A stretch of 54,629 nt of DNA. It comes from an uncultured Saprospiraceae bacterium. GTDB taxonomy: Bacteria; Bacteroidota; Bacteroidia; Chitinophagales; Saprospiraceae. The notes under the pieces were generated by a model that did no database searches, was not told the origin of the DNA, and saw only the letters and a program-made list of their open reading frames with translations. The position numbers and the translations under genes are program-made. The stretch is from positions 1-54,629 of the forward strand of contig CALFBG010000190.1 of the NCBI GenBank assembly GCA_937951685.1, written 5' to 3'. Of the stretch, positions 16,885-25,407 are shown piece by piece. Each line of letters begins with the position of its first letter. The first letter of the stretch is position 1.

Positions 16885-16923
16885 AAAGCTTCAAGTACTG
16901 CAAGGTAATTGAAGCTTTTTTTA
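16885..16923 (+). terminator. Rho-independent terminator of the tandem AAA+ gene
   Basis: AAAGCTTCAA (16885-16894) pairs with TTGAAGCTTT, with a 14-nt loop, and runs into a T tract. It lies 63 bp after the stop codon. Confidence 0.8.
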
Positions 16924-17211
16924 TATGATTTATCTTTATTTGAATGTTTTGTCATTGTCACAAAAGTTATTCATTCCCACTTGCGTTGTGATATTTTTTG
17001 CGAATTGGCAAGGTATTTGATTTTATTTCATTAATCGAACATACTTTGGCTAAACGCCAAGAACTCCCCCTTAATTTATACTTACATTTTAATCCCATCT
17101 ATTGTAAAAATTACCGCACTGTAAAGGTGTAGGTAGCATAACATTTTAATTCCTTTGACAATTTTATGAATCATATCATGTCAACTGCCGTGTGCCGTTG
17201 CCTAGGAATTT

Positions 17212-17219
17212 TATGTTTG
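17212..17219 (+). promoter_or_regulatory. Candidate -7 box for the histidine kinase gene
   Basis: TATGTTTG fits TAnnTTTG and lies 48 bp before the ATG at 17268. No TTG is found at the proper distance upstream, so only half of the promoter pattern is present. Confidence 0.3.
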
Positions 17220-17267
17220 AAACGAATCTTTTATCCAAATACTTAACTAAGATTAACGACAACCAAA

Positions 17268-18677
17268 ATGAATTTTTTCAAGAAATCTCACCAAACGATC
17301 ACTAGATTTACCGAAGAGGAGATGGAGCCTTTCCCAATGTTTATTATCATCGGAGCTTTCATTACTTTAGTTGGCTTCCTATTGTTTACAGGATTGGATA
17401 CCTTCGTTTTTAGTTTAGGATTTGTAGGATTTATCGCCTTTTTCATTAGCTTTAGTTTAGGAAAATCAGAAGAAGAGGAAGCGATGGCCGCAGCAGAAAA
17501 GGAAAGTTACGCCAGTTTAATTCAAAAGCAAAGTGACGAAATATTTTTACTCATCGACGCGGGTAAATGCCTGTTTGTAAGTCCTAATGTAGAAGCAGTT
17601 TTAGCTTATTCTCCCAAAGTTTTCCAACAAAATTTCATCAAAAAAATAACGCATCCAGAAGACTTAGCATCCTTACAAAAAGCAATCGATCTTTCTACCT
17701 TACAAAAAACGGAGAAGGAGCGATTGGAACTTCGATGCTTAGATCGTAGTGGTGCATATCAATGGATGGAATTGACCAGTAAATTAGGGTTTTCCAAAGA
17801 ACTCGACAAGGAAGTAGTGATTGTCGCTTTGCGTTCGATGGAAGGTGCAAGTCAAGCTATTCCTCAAGCAGTAATAGCTCCGATTGCTGCTCCCGTCGCC
17901 GCCACGCAACAAAATTCATTAACCGGATTGATTGCGGCACATGACCTCAAAGAACCTTTGCGAACGATTACTAATTACGCAGGTTTATTACAACGCCGCA
18001 AAGCGCATCACTTGGATCAGGAAGGTCAAGAATTCGTCGCTTTCATTGCGGACGGTGCACAACGAATGGGAGATTTAATCACCGATATTCAGGAATTATC
18101 ACAATTAGATCAAACGGATGTCCGTCGAGATTGGATAGATACACAAGCTGTTTTTGTAGAAGTGGAGAAAGGCTTACGCCAAAAGATTGAAACGACACAA
18201 GCAGCAATTGACTACCAAGAAATTCCTTCGATCGAAGCGGATGCACAGCAATTGAAATTCGTCTTTCAGAATTTATTAGAAAATGCAATCAAATACTGTC
18301 GAGCAGAGCAACCAAGAATTAAAATTGCCTGTGAAACGCAGGAGGACAATTGGTTATTCAGCGTCCAAGATAATGGAATCGGAATGCAAGCAGAATTTTT
18401 ACAGGCTATTTTTACGCCTTTTCGACGCTTACATGGCAATGGTGAATTTGAAGGTACCGGAATCGGTTTAGCCATTTGCAAAAAAATAATAGATAACCAT
18501 CAAGGAGTCATCTGGGCAGAATCGAACGGATTGGGGCAGGGCAGTACCTTTTTCTTTTCCATTCCCAAAGCAGTCAACCAAACGGCTTTTCACCAGTCTG
18601 AAAATCAAACGATCCAAAAATCATTGCTCTTAAAAACTAAATCATTTTTTAAACGTGCAGCAGCTAGTATTTTATAA
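17268..18677 (+). CDS. PAS-domain sensor histidine kinase
   Basis: The 469-residue protein has two adjacent N-terminal membrane helices (about residues 24-64) with almost no periplasmic loop, then a PAS domain (about 80-190) that reads IFLLIDAGKCLFVSPNVEAVLAYSP. A short Ala/Pro linker leads to a phosphoacceptor region with His225 (AAHDLKEPLRTITNYAGLL). The ATPase part has the N box NLLENAIKYC, G1 box DNGIGM and G2 box GTGIGLAICKKII. This is the bacteriophytochrome-type kinase layout seen often in Bacteroidota. There is no response regulator next to it, so its partner is elsewhere. With no sensing loop outside the membrane, the signal is likely cytoplasmic or membrane-borne. Confidence 0.9.
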   Translation: MNFFKKSHQTITRFTEEEMEPFPMFIIIGAFITLVGFLLFTGLDTFVFSLGFVGFIAFFISFSLGKSEEEEAMAAAEKESYASLIQKQSDEIFLLIDAGKCLFVSPNVEAVLAYSPKVFQQNFIKKITHPEDLASLQKAIDLSTLQKTEKERLELRCLDRSGAYQWMELTSKLGFSKELDKEVVIVALRSMEGASQAIPQAVIAPIAAPVAATQQNSLTGLIAAHDLKEPLRTITNYAGLLQRRKAHHLDQEGQEFVAFIADGAQRMGDLITDIQELSQLDQTDVRRDWIDTQAVFVEVEKGLRQKIETTQAAIDYQEIPSIEADAQQLKFVFQNLLENAIKYCRAEQPRIKIACETQEDNWLFSVQDNGIGMQAEFLQAIFTPFRRLHGNGEFEGTGIGLAICKKIIDNHQGVIWAESNGLGQGSTFFFSIPKAVNQTAFHQSENQTIQKSLLLKTKSFFKRAAASIL

Positions 18678-18716
18678 TCAATGCTGCTTAAGTATCGTTA
18701 CCCTTTACCCATCCCA

Positions 18717-18735
18717 GAACATTTAGGAAATGTTC
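18717..18735. repeat. Small perfect hairpin between convergent genes
   Basis: GAACATTT-AGG-AAATGTTC is a perfect inverted repeat in the 250-bp space between the histidine kinase and the methyltransferase gene, which converge. No T tract follows on either strand, so it is only a possible transcript end. Confidence 0.35.
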
Positions 18736-18927
18736 AATAGAACGCCGAAGAAACAAAGTTAAATATTGGAGCGCTTCGGTCGCAAATCAGGTTGTATACA
18801 GATTTTCGCTAATTGGTGTAGTTCCCAAAAACTAGCTTTCTGTGTTTTGATCTCGTAAGCTGATTCCAAATTGTTTATTTGGTGTTCTATTTTTTTTCTT
18901 AGAAAGAGGATAAGGAGAACATATTGG

Positions 18928-19827
18928 CTATTTAAAAAAGCCCATATTCCACGGTTTGCTACGTGCCGTAACCACTTCAAAATGTTCCTTTTCTTTTTGA
19001 TCCTTACGGAAAAATACAATTCCCATAAAAAACAAATCAATACTCAAGGTAACGGCAGTATGTTGCTTAACAACTTCCCAGGCTTCTTCCATTTCGGTAG
19101 ACCAATGGATATCGTCAAAAACGACGACGCTGTGTTCGTGCAGGTAAGGAAGGCATTGTTCGAAATAGGCTAAAGTGGGTTGCTTTTGGTGGTGACCATC
19201 AATAAAAATATAATCGACTCGTTGAAGTTCTTGGAGCGCGGGTGCCAAGGTATCGGTAAATTTCCCAACTTTCAAGTTAGCATTTTTTAATTGCATCCGT
19301 TGCAGCAATCGCTGGGCAACTTTGGCAATGGCTGGACAACCTTCGAGGGTGATGAACTTTGCGTTACGCGCCGCAGCGCTCTGATAACAAGCCGTAATCC
19401 CTAAAGAAGTCCCTAACTCCAACATCGTCTTGGGTTTGAGCAACAAAATCATACGAAACAAACGTTGGCATTGTCGCTTGGGAGAAAGTGCCGTTTTAGC
19501 GATTTGTTTAATCCGCCGTTGCTTACCTTGATGTACGTGCGAACCCGCTCCAAAGTCAGTAACCGTAATTTGGCTTGGATCGGCCAACAACTGAGACCGC
19601 CAATATTCGATCTCCGAAAAAGCGTAGTATACGCGTCGATCCTCTATGACTTGAGTGATAAAGTTATAGACAAAAGGAGAGTGAATTTGATATTTCGTCT
19701 TGGCGCTGAAGAAAAACTTCAAATATCTTAAGCTGATTCCTATTCGTTCACGCAACTGTAGAAAATGTTTTGACGTTAAATACTTAGTACTTTGGCAAAA
19801 TAGCCATAGATAGCTATTCTTGGGCAA
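18928..19827 (-). CDS. Class I SAM-dependent methyltransferase
   Basis: The 299-residue protein has a Bacteroidota-typical N-terminal lead (KTKYQIHSPFVYNFITQVI) followed by a Rossmann methyltransferase core: motif I M-L-E-L-G-T-S-L-G-I (about residues 133-142), an acidic strand FITLEGCP, and the DYIFIDGHHQKQPTLAYFEQCLPYL and VVVFDDIHWS segments typical of Methyltransf_24/O-methyltransferase-like proteins. The metal-binding-like DGHH and DDIHW patches support an O-methyltransferase, though the substrate is unknown. The start codon at 19827 is TTG and there is no in-frame ATG before motif I, so the exact start is uncertain. It converges with the histidine kinase gene. Confidence 0.8.
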   Translation of the reverse strand: MPKNSYLWLFCQSTKYLTSKHFLQLRERIGISLRYLKFFFSAKTKYQIHSPFVYNFITQVIEDRRVYYAFSEIEYWRSQLLADPSQITVTDFGAGSHVHQGKQRRIKQIAKTALSPKRQCQRLFRMILLLKPKTMLELGTSLGITACYQSAAARNAKFITLEGCPAIAKVAQRLLQRMQLKNANLKVGKFTDTLAPALQELQRVDYIFIDGHHQKQPTLAYFEQCLPYLHEHSVVVFDDIHWSTEMEEAWEVVKQHTAVTLSIDLFFMGIVFFRKDQKEKEHFEVVTARSKPWNMGFFK

Positions 19828-19950
19828 GATACTTCTATTGCCTTAAAATTTGCAATTCTAACTCAATTTTCAATGGCGAAAGCTGCTGATTCGTCTCGGG
19901 AGCAACTTTGAAAAAGACTAAACACTACACCATCCATCATTTAAAGTACT

Positions 19951-19969
19951 GAAGTTGTGAGGCAACTTC
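19951..19969. repeat. Short GAAGTTG/CAACTTC palindrome
   Basis: GAAGTTG-TGAGG-CAACTTC is a perfect 7-bp inverted repeat with the same end words as the long palindromic elements, reduced to the ends alone. It lies 26 bp before the preferred start of the M61 peptidase gene and covers an upstream GTG in that frame. Confidence 0.5.
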
Positions 19970-19995
19970 CTAAAATATTCCCCAAAATAATTGCT

Positions 19996-21882
19996 ATGAT
20001 AAAAAACGTATTTTTTTTGCTCTGCTCTTTTTTATTACCGAGTTGGTTACTCGCCAACGATCCACCGTTACCCAAAAAAGCGGCATATCAGTTTAACCTA
20101 GATTTACGGCAAGTAGAAAATGATCAATTGGTCATCGAGTTATTCCCTCCCAAAATGAAAGTGGATAAGCAAAAAGGGCTGCGCTATTTGTTGCCCAAAA
20201 TTGTCCCCGGCACTTATAGCATTTACGATTTTGGTCGCTTCGTGACGGATTTTCAAGCTTTCGATAAAAAAGGGCGCGCCTTTGAAATAGAACATACGGA
20301 AACCAACGTTTGGGTGATCAAACGATCCGGTAAAGCCAAGCGCGTTCATCGGATTACTTACCGCGTAGAAGATACTTGGGACACGGAGATTACGGATCGC
20401 TTTGTTTTTGAGCCGGGGGGAACCAATTTTGAAAAAGACGAAAATTTTGTACTCAACCAACATGGGCTTTTTGGTTATTTTGAAGGAAAAGAAAGCTTGC
20501 CTTATTATTTAAACGTGGTGAAACCCAAGCATTTTTACGGTTCTACTTCCTTGCAAAATATTTCCGAGAACAAGATGGAAGATTTATTTTACGCAAGTAG
20601 TTACCACGATTTTGTGGATGCGCCGATCATGTATTGTGAACCAGATACCCTGACGCTACACTTGGGCGAAACGGAGGTTTTGATTTCTACTTTTTCCCAT
20701 TCGGGTAAAATAAAAGCCAAATTTATTGCGGAACAGATTCATCCTTTGTTGGAGGCACAACGAGCTTATTTGGGTGGAAAATTACCCGTTGATCGCTACG
20801 CTTTCATCATTTACCTCAGCGATGCGGGATATTATTCGGGGGCTTACGGTGCGTTGGAGCACGCGCGTTCTTCCTTTTATTGCTTTTTAGAAATGAGCGA
20901 AGCTACCATTGCGCAAAGTATCAAAGACATTGCCGCCCACGAGTTTTTTCACATCGTTACGCCACTGAATATTCACTCGGAAGAAATTCATCACTTTGAT
21001 TTTTCGGAGCCGAAAATGTCCCAACATTTATGGTTGTACGAAGGAGTCGTTGAGTACATGGCTTCTCACGTGCAACTGAGTCAAGGGATGATGGATTTAC
21101 CAGACTATCTCGCGGTGATTAGCAAGAAAATTAAGCAAGCAAAGTTGTATCAAGAAGATTTAGCCTTTACGGAAATGAGTAAACATTGCTTGCATCAGCA
21201 TCAATCTCAGTATGGCAACGTCTACGAAAAAGGAGCCTTAATTGGTCTTTGTTTGGATTTGAAACTGAGGAGCGTTTCCCAAGGTAAAAAAGGATTAGTT
21301 GATTTAATCACCGAACTGTCCAAGACTTTCGGCAAAGACAAACCTTTCAAAGATGAAGAGTTATTTGATCAAATTGAAGCGGCAACGAATGCGGAAGTTC
21401 GTCAGTTTTTAGATACTTACGTTGCAGGAACGGAAGCTTTGCCTTTGCGCACTTTATTGGCGGAAGTGGGCTTAGATTATGCAGCGGAAAGTGAAGTGAT
21501 GGATTTTACCTTAGGTGGTTTGCAGCATTGTATTGATCTTGATTTGGAACAGATGAAATTTGTTATTAAAACAGTAAAACCGCTCAATGCATTTGGGCAA
21601 TCTATTGGTTTGAAAGAAGGTGATTTTCTCCTCGCTTGGAATGATCATCCACTCACGGTGCGCAATGCAGATCGGTTGATTTCTGATTTTATGTCGACGG
21701 TAGAAACGGGGAGTGAATTGGTGTTGAAAGTACTCCGTACCGAGGAAGATGGTACGCGCTCGACGGTCGAATTACCCACCAAAATGTTTAAAGTGCCCGT
21801 CAAGAAAAACCACCAAATTGAATTACAACCTACGCTGACGGAGCAACAACAAGGCTTGCGCGATGCCTGGATGGGCAAATAA
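19996..21882 (+). CDS. M61-family peptidase with C-terminal PDZ domain
   Basis: The zinc motif H315-E-F-F-H319 is followed by the third-ligand region LYEGVVEYMASH, as in M61 glycyl-aminopeptidases. The N-terminal half (FNLDLRQVENDQLVIELFPP, later YRVEDTWD) is the family beta domain, and a PDZ domain near the end reads SIGLKEGDFLLAWNDHPL. I chose the ATG at 19996 (628 residues) because it gives a clean signal peptide (MIKNVFFLLCSFLLPSWLLA). The longer frame from a GTG at 19957 puts 13 polar residues ahead of it and lies in a palindrome. The enzyme should be periplasmic or secreted and cleave N-terminal residues from peptides. It has no clear operon partner. Confidence 0.88.
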   Translation: MIKNVFFLLCSFLLPSWLLANDPPLPKKAAYQFNLDLRQVENDQLVIELFPPKMKVDKQKGLRYLLPKIVPGTYSIYDFGRFVTDFQAFDKKGRAFEIEHTETNVWVIKRSGKAKRVHRITYRVEDTWDTEITDRFVFEPGGTNFEKDENFVLNQHGLFGYFEGKESLPYYLNVVKPKHFYGSTSLQNISENKMEDLFYASSYHDFVDAPIMYCEPDTLTLHLGETEVLISTFSHSGKIKAKFIAEQIHPLLEAQRAYLGGKLPVDRYAFIIYLSDAGYYSGAYGALEHARSSFYCFLEMSEATIAQSIKDIAAHEFFHIVTPLNIHSEEIHHFDFSEPKMSQHLWLYEGVVEYMASHVQLSQGMMDLPDYLAVISKKIKQAKLYQEDLAFTEMSKHCLHQHQSQYGNVYEKGALIGLCLDLKLRSVSQGKKGLVDLITELSKTFGKDKPFKDEELFDQIEAATNAEVRQFLDTYVAGTEALPLRTLLAEVGLDYAAESEVMDFTLGGLQHCIDLDLEQMKFVIKTVKPLNAFGQSIGLKEGDFLLAWNDHPLTVRNADRLISDFMSTVETGSELVLKVLRTEEDGTRSTVELPTKMFKVPVKKNHQIELQPTLTEQQQGLRDAWMGK

Positions 21883-22004
21883 AATCGGAGCCATACAAGG
21901 CACTCCTACCAAATATGCTCGGAAAAGTAGAACAATCACCGAATGATTTATTATAAAAATGTCTAATCCTTATCACAAACGAGGTTTTAACCAAACTTCT
22001 AGTC

Positions 22005-22019
22005 ATTCTGAATCAGAAT
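22005..22019. promoter_or_regulatory. 15-bp perfect palindrome upstream of the UnbV protein
   Basis: ATTCTGA-A-TCAGAAT is a perfect odd palindrome 111 bp before the ATG at 22131. Its size and symmetry suit a dimeric regulator, but no family can be named. Confidence 0.3.
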
Positions 22020-22130
22020 AAACAAACTTTATCCTGTGAAAAGCTTATTTTAGCAGACTATAAAAACTTTACAGCTCGGGAGGAAAAATCACCGTTCGCT
22101 AACTTTAAATTGACAGTTAAAAATAAAAAG

Positions 22131-24959
22131 ATGAAAGACATTTACGCCGTTAAGCAACAACTCTGTTTGCTACTATTTTTAAGCTTAGGAATGACGTCCC
22201 TTTCTGCCCAGCTTTCTTTTTCCGTTGGCAATGATTTACTTTCGAATACGGGAGGCTATTACAGCGGAATCGCGGTTGGCATTTTAGATATGAATGGCGA
22301 TAAGCTCGATGATATCTTATGCTTAGATGATGCTAAAAACTTGAAAATTGAATATCAAACGCCGGGTGGTAATACCTTCACTGCTATGACTCATGGTATC
22401 GTTGCTAACAAAAATCAATGGATGATTTGCGCGGCAGATCTTGATAATGATGGTTTTGGCGATGTGATGACTGGCGACAACGGACAATCTTATCTTTTGA
22501 TGTCGGATGGTACCGGTACTAGTTTTAACCAATCGGATATCAGTGGATCAGACTACTTCGCACAGAATTCAAACTTTGCGGATGTAAACAATGATGGTTT
22601 CCTAGATGCTTTCATTTGTAATGATGTGGGCTTGAGTGAAATTTTTCTTGGTGACGGTGCTGGTAACCTTGCCACTTGGGGGAATATTGATTTTAGTACA
22701 ACACCCGTTTCTGATGGTTCGGGAAATTATGGTAGCATCTTTACCGATTTTGATAACGACGGTGATCTGGATTTCTATATTTCTAAATGCCGACAAAACG
22801 TTAATGACCCTGCGGATCCTCGACGAATCAATGCGCTTTTCGTAAATGATGGTAATAATAATTACACAGAACAAGCAGGAGACTTCGGTTTGAAAATTGG
22901 CTGGCAGTCCTGGACCACTTCTTTTGAAGATATCGACAACGACGGAGATTACGATGCATTCATTACGAATCACGATTTCCAAGCTCAAATTTTAGAAAAT
23001 GATGGCGCAGGTCATTTTACAGATATTACTGCTACGACAAACGTTGACCTAACTGGCTTTTTGTTACAAGGCGTAATGCGTGATTTTGATAACGATGGTT
23101 TTGTAGACATCTTAATTTCTGGTGGCGCAAGCTACTATTTGAAGAATAATGGAGACAAAACTTTTACACAGGTTAATAATTTATTTAATGGAGAAGTCAT
23201 TCATACTTTCGGTTTGGGAGATTTGAACAACGATGGTTTCTTAGATATTTACGCGGGCTATGGTTCTGGCTACACCACGCCGGGGACTAATAAAGATTTA
23301 CTTTGGTTAAACGATGGAAATACGAATAATCACTTGTGTGTGAATTTAGAAGGAACTACTTCTAATCGCAGTGCGGTTGGTGCACGGGTAGAGATTTTTG
23401 GAGACTGGGGCATTCAAGTACGAGAAGTTCGCTCGGGAGAAAGTTATGGCATCGTCAATTCCCTGACGAAGCGTTTTGGTTTAGGTACCGCTACGGAAGT
23501 GGATTACATGGTTGTGAAATGGCCTTCAGGGAAAGTTGAAGTCATTACTTCCCCAACGATCAATACTTGTAACGACCTAATCGAAGGAACTTGCGAACCC
23601 GCAGCAATTAACGTAACGAGCTCAAGTACTTCCATGATACTTTGCCAAGGAGAGAGTTTAACACTTACTGCGGCACCCGGTTATGACACCTATTTGTGGA
23701 ACGATGGTTTTGTGGGCGCAACGCGCAACATCTCCGCACCGGGGAATTATACGGTAGTTGGCCATACGGAAGGAGAATGTGCGGGTATTTCTTCGGTAAT
23801 GAGCATTAGCTATTCTCCAGATGAAACACCTACCGTCATGGTAGACGGAGAAACTACTTTCTGCCAAGGATTAAGTGTGAACTTAACGGCTTCTGCTGCC
23901 AACGGATATACTTGGTCTACGGGCGCACCGGAGCAAAGCATTTCGGTAGAAACATCAGGAGAATACACTGTAACCATCGAAGGTGCCTGTGGAGATTTTA
24001 CTTCTGAACCCGTTATGGTTGAAGTTTTGCCAGCGGCGCCACCAGTATTAACGGGAGAGACCATTTCCGCTCCGGGAACGGCAACGCTTACCGGTTCGGG
24101 CGGCAATATTTTGTGGTACGAAGATTTAGTAAGTACCACTGAAATCGGTTCGGGAAATACCTTTGTTACGCCAGTGCTTGATGCAACGACGACTTACTAT
24201 GCGAGTGCTACCTACGAATATGGTGGTGGAGAATTTATAGGAGGTAAACCGGACAATACAGACGGCGGCGGCGGAGAAAATACGCCTAACTTTAATGGTT
24301 TTAACCGATTTGAAGTTTATGAGCCTTTCACTTTGAAATCTGTTAAAACTTATGCTTTCGGCGAGGCAGAACGGACTATTCAATTGCTTGATGGTGCGAC
24401 CAACGCGGTTTTACAATCCATTACGGTAAATATTCCCGACGGAGAAAGTGTTGTTGAGTTAAATTTTGATATTCCGGTGAGCAACGATTTGATTTTAGGT
24501 TGTGCAGAAGATCCTTCTTTGTACCGACAAAATGATGGCGTTAGTTTTCCTTATGATTTAGGAACAGTTGGTAAGATTACAACTTCTTCTTACGGGATGC
24601 AATACTACTATTACTTCTTCGATTGGAAAATGGAAATCGAACCAATAACTTGTGTAAGTGAAAGAGCGCCCGTACAAGTGATCTACGATGAGCTTTCTTC
24701 AACTTTAGGCGTGGGGGAACAAAACGCAATTCAAGTATTTCCTAATCCAAGTACAGGAATCATCAATCTAGATTTAACGAAAACGAGTGGTGATTTGTTG
24801 GAAGTGAAGGTACACGACTTAACGGGGAAGTTAATTTACCAAGAAGCCTTAACACAAGCGCAAGCAAGTTTAAACCTAGAGCATCTTGCCAAAGGAATGT
24901 ATTTATTACAGGTGAATACTTCTGAATTTACTTATAGTACAAAAGTAGTTTTACGCTAG
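22131..24959 (+). CDS. Secreted FG-GAP/VCBS repeat, ASPIC/UnbV protein with T9SS sorting domain
   Basis: The preferred ATG at 22131 gives 942 residues with a signal peptide ending SLSAQ; a TTG seven codons upstream is less likely. The first 400 residues contain about eight FG-GAP/VCBS-type repeats with calcium-binding D-x-D/N-x-D-G motifs (DLDNDGFGD, DVNNDGF, DFDNDGDLD, DIDNDGDYD). An ASPIC/UnbV domain follows (NRSAVGARVEIFGDWGIQVREVRSGESYG), then Ig-like and PKD-like domains (VSSSSTSMILCQGESLTLTA style repeats) and a type A T9SS signal starting VFPNPSTGIINL. It should be exported by type IX secretion and displayed or released. A role in adhesion or polymer binding is inference. Confidence 0.85.
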   Translation: MKDIYAVKQQLCLLLFLSLGMTSLSAQLSFSVGNDLLSNTGGYYSGIAVGILDMNGDKLDDILCLDDAKNLKIEYQTPGGNTFTAMTHGIVANKNQWMICAADLDNDGFGDVMTGDNGQSYLLMSDGTGTSFNQSDISGSDYFAQNSNFADVNNDGFLDAFICNDVGLSEIFLGDGAGNLATWGNIDFSTTPVSDGSGNYGSIFTDFDNDGDLDFYISKCRQNVNDPADPRRINALFVNDGNNNYTEQAGDFGLKIGWQSWTTSFEDIDNDGDYDAFITNHDFQAQILENDGAGHFTDITATTNVDLTGFLLQGVMRDFDNDGFVDILISGGASYYLKNNGDKTFTQVNNLFNGEVIHTFGLGDLNNDGFLDIYAGYGSGYTTPGTNKDLLWLNDGNTNNHLCVNLEGTTSNRSAVGARVEIFGDWGIQVREVRSGESYGIVNSLTKRFGLGTATEVDYMVVKWPSGKVEVITSPTINTCNDLIEGTCEPAAINVTSSSTSMILCQGESLTLTAAPGYDTYLWNDGFVGATRNISAPGNYTVVGHTEGECAGISSVMSISYSPDETPTVMVDGETTFCQGLSVNLTASAANGYTWSTGAPEQSISVETSGEYTVTIEGACGDFTSEPVMVEVLPAAPPVLTGETISAPGTATLTGSGGNILWYEDLVSTTEIGSGNTFVTPVLDATTTYYASATYEYGGGEFIGGKPDNTDGGGGENTPNFNGFNRFEVYEPFTLKSVKTYAFGEAERTIQLLDGATNAVLQSITVNIPDGESVVELNFDIPVSNDLILGCAEDPSLYRQNDGVSFPYDLGTVGKITTSSYGMQYYYYFFDWKMEIEPITCVSERAPVQVIYDELSSTLGVGEQNAIQVFPNPSTGIINLDLTKTSGDLLEVKVHDLTGKLIYQEALTQAQASLNLEHLAKGMYLLQVNTSEFTYSTKVVLR

Positions 24960-24981
24960 TCGCTAAAACAATTTCATAATA

Positions 24982-25027
24982 GATTTTCAGCCCATTGTTC
25001 AGCGTGGGCTGAAAATCAACTTCTTTT
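24982..25027 (+). terminator. Rho-independent terminator of the UnbV protein gene
   Basis: A 13-bp perfect stem GATTTTCAGCCCA/TGGGCTGAAAATC (24982-24994 with 25005-25017) has a 10-nt loop and a T-rich tail (25021-25027). It lies 22 bp after the stop codon. Confidence 0.85.
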
Positions 25028-25343
25028 TTCTCCCAAGCTTTTTTCTTTCCTTCCTTTGCTGCCCCATTTTACTAAATGTGAGATTGTAACTCATTTTCCA
25101 TTGAATTTATATATAGCTTTACCTAGTACTTATCTACTACATCTGGTCTAGGAGTAAGTGAAAAAACGTAGCTACTAGCTAAAACAAACATTGCCCCAAA
25201 GCATAAGATTATACAATTGACTGCTGAGTTGGCATGCGCAACTCGTAGGATATTATATCGACTTACCGTCAAATACCAAGTATTTCCTTGAGCTAGGCCG
25301 TATGCTTCAAGTTCAACATCGTTCAACATCTCCAAGAAAATAA

Positions 25344-25385
25344 ATAAGCAATGTCACTGTTTCGTGGCATTGCTTATCTTTTTAT
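25344..25385. terminator. Terminator, probably for the cytochrome gene on the minus strand
   Basis: ATAAGCAATG pairs with CATTGCTTAT, with CAC/GTG continuing the stem inward past one mismatch. T-rich tails lie on both sides when read on either strand. It sits 31 bp beyond the stop codon of the minus-strand cytochrome gene and could work in both directions. Confidence 0.75.
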
Positions 25386-25407
25386 TTTAAAATAATACCG
25401 AAACGAT

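Larger units (their letters stand above)
16822..17267. other. 446-bp intergenic region
   Basis: It contains the terminator of the AAA+ gene (16885-16923), two copies of the word TTGTCACAAAA flanking it (near 16848 and 16956), and a -7-type box before the histidine kinase gene (17212-17219). I see no gene here. Confidence 0.5.
24960..25407. other. 448-bp region between convergent T9SS genes
   Basis: It holds two strong terminators (24982-25027 and 25344-25385), a tandem GTTCAACATC repeat (25311-25330), and a 70-codon minus-strand frame (25123-25335) with a hydrophobic stretch but no recognisable family. I see no convincing gene. Confidence 0.5.

Noticed and set aside
18759..19040. 93-codon minus-strand frame overlapping the end of the methyltransferase gene
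   Set aside because: It starts inside the methyltransferase in another frame and has a basic-hydrophobic composition typical of a shadow.
25123..25335. 70-codon minus-strand frame with a hydrophobic segment between two terminators
   Set aside because: It lies directly after the cytochrome terminator, has no promoter, and no family resemblance; weak evidence for a real gene.
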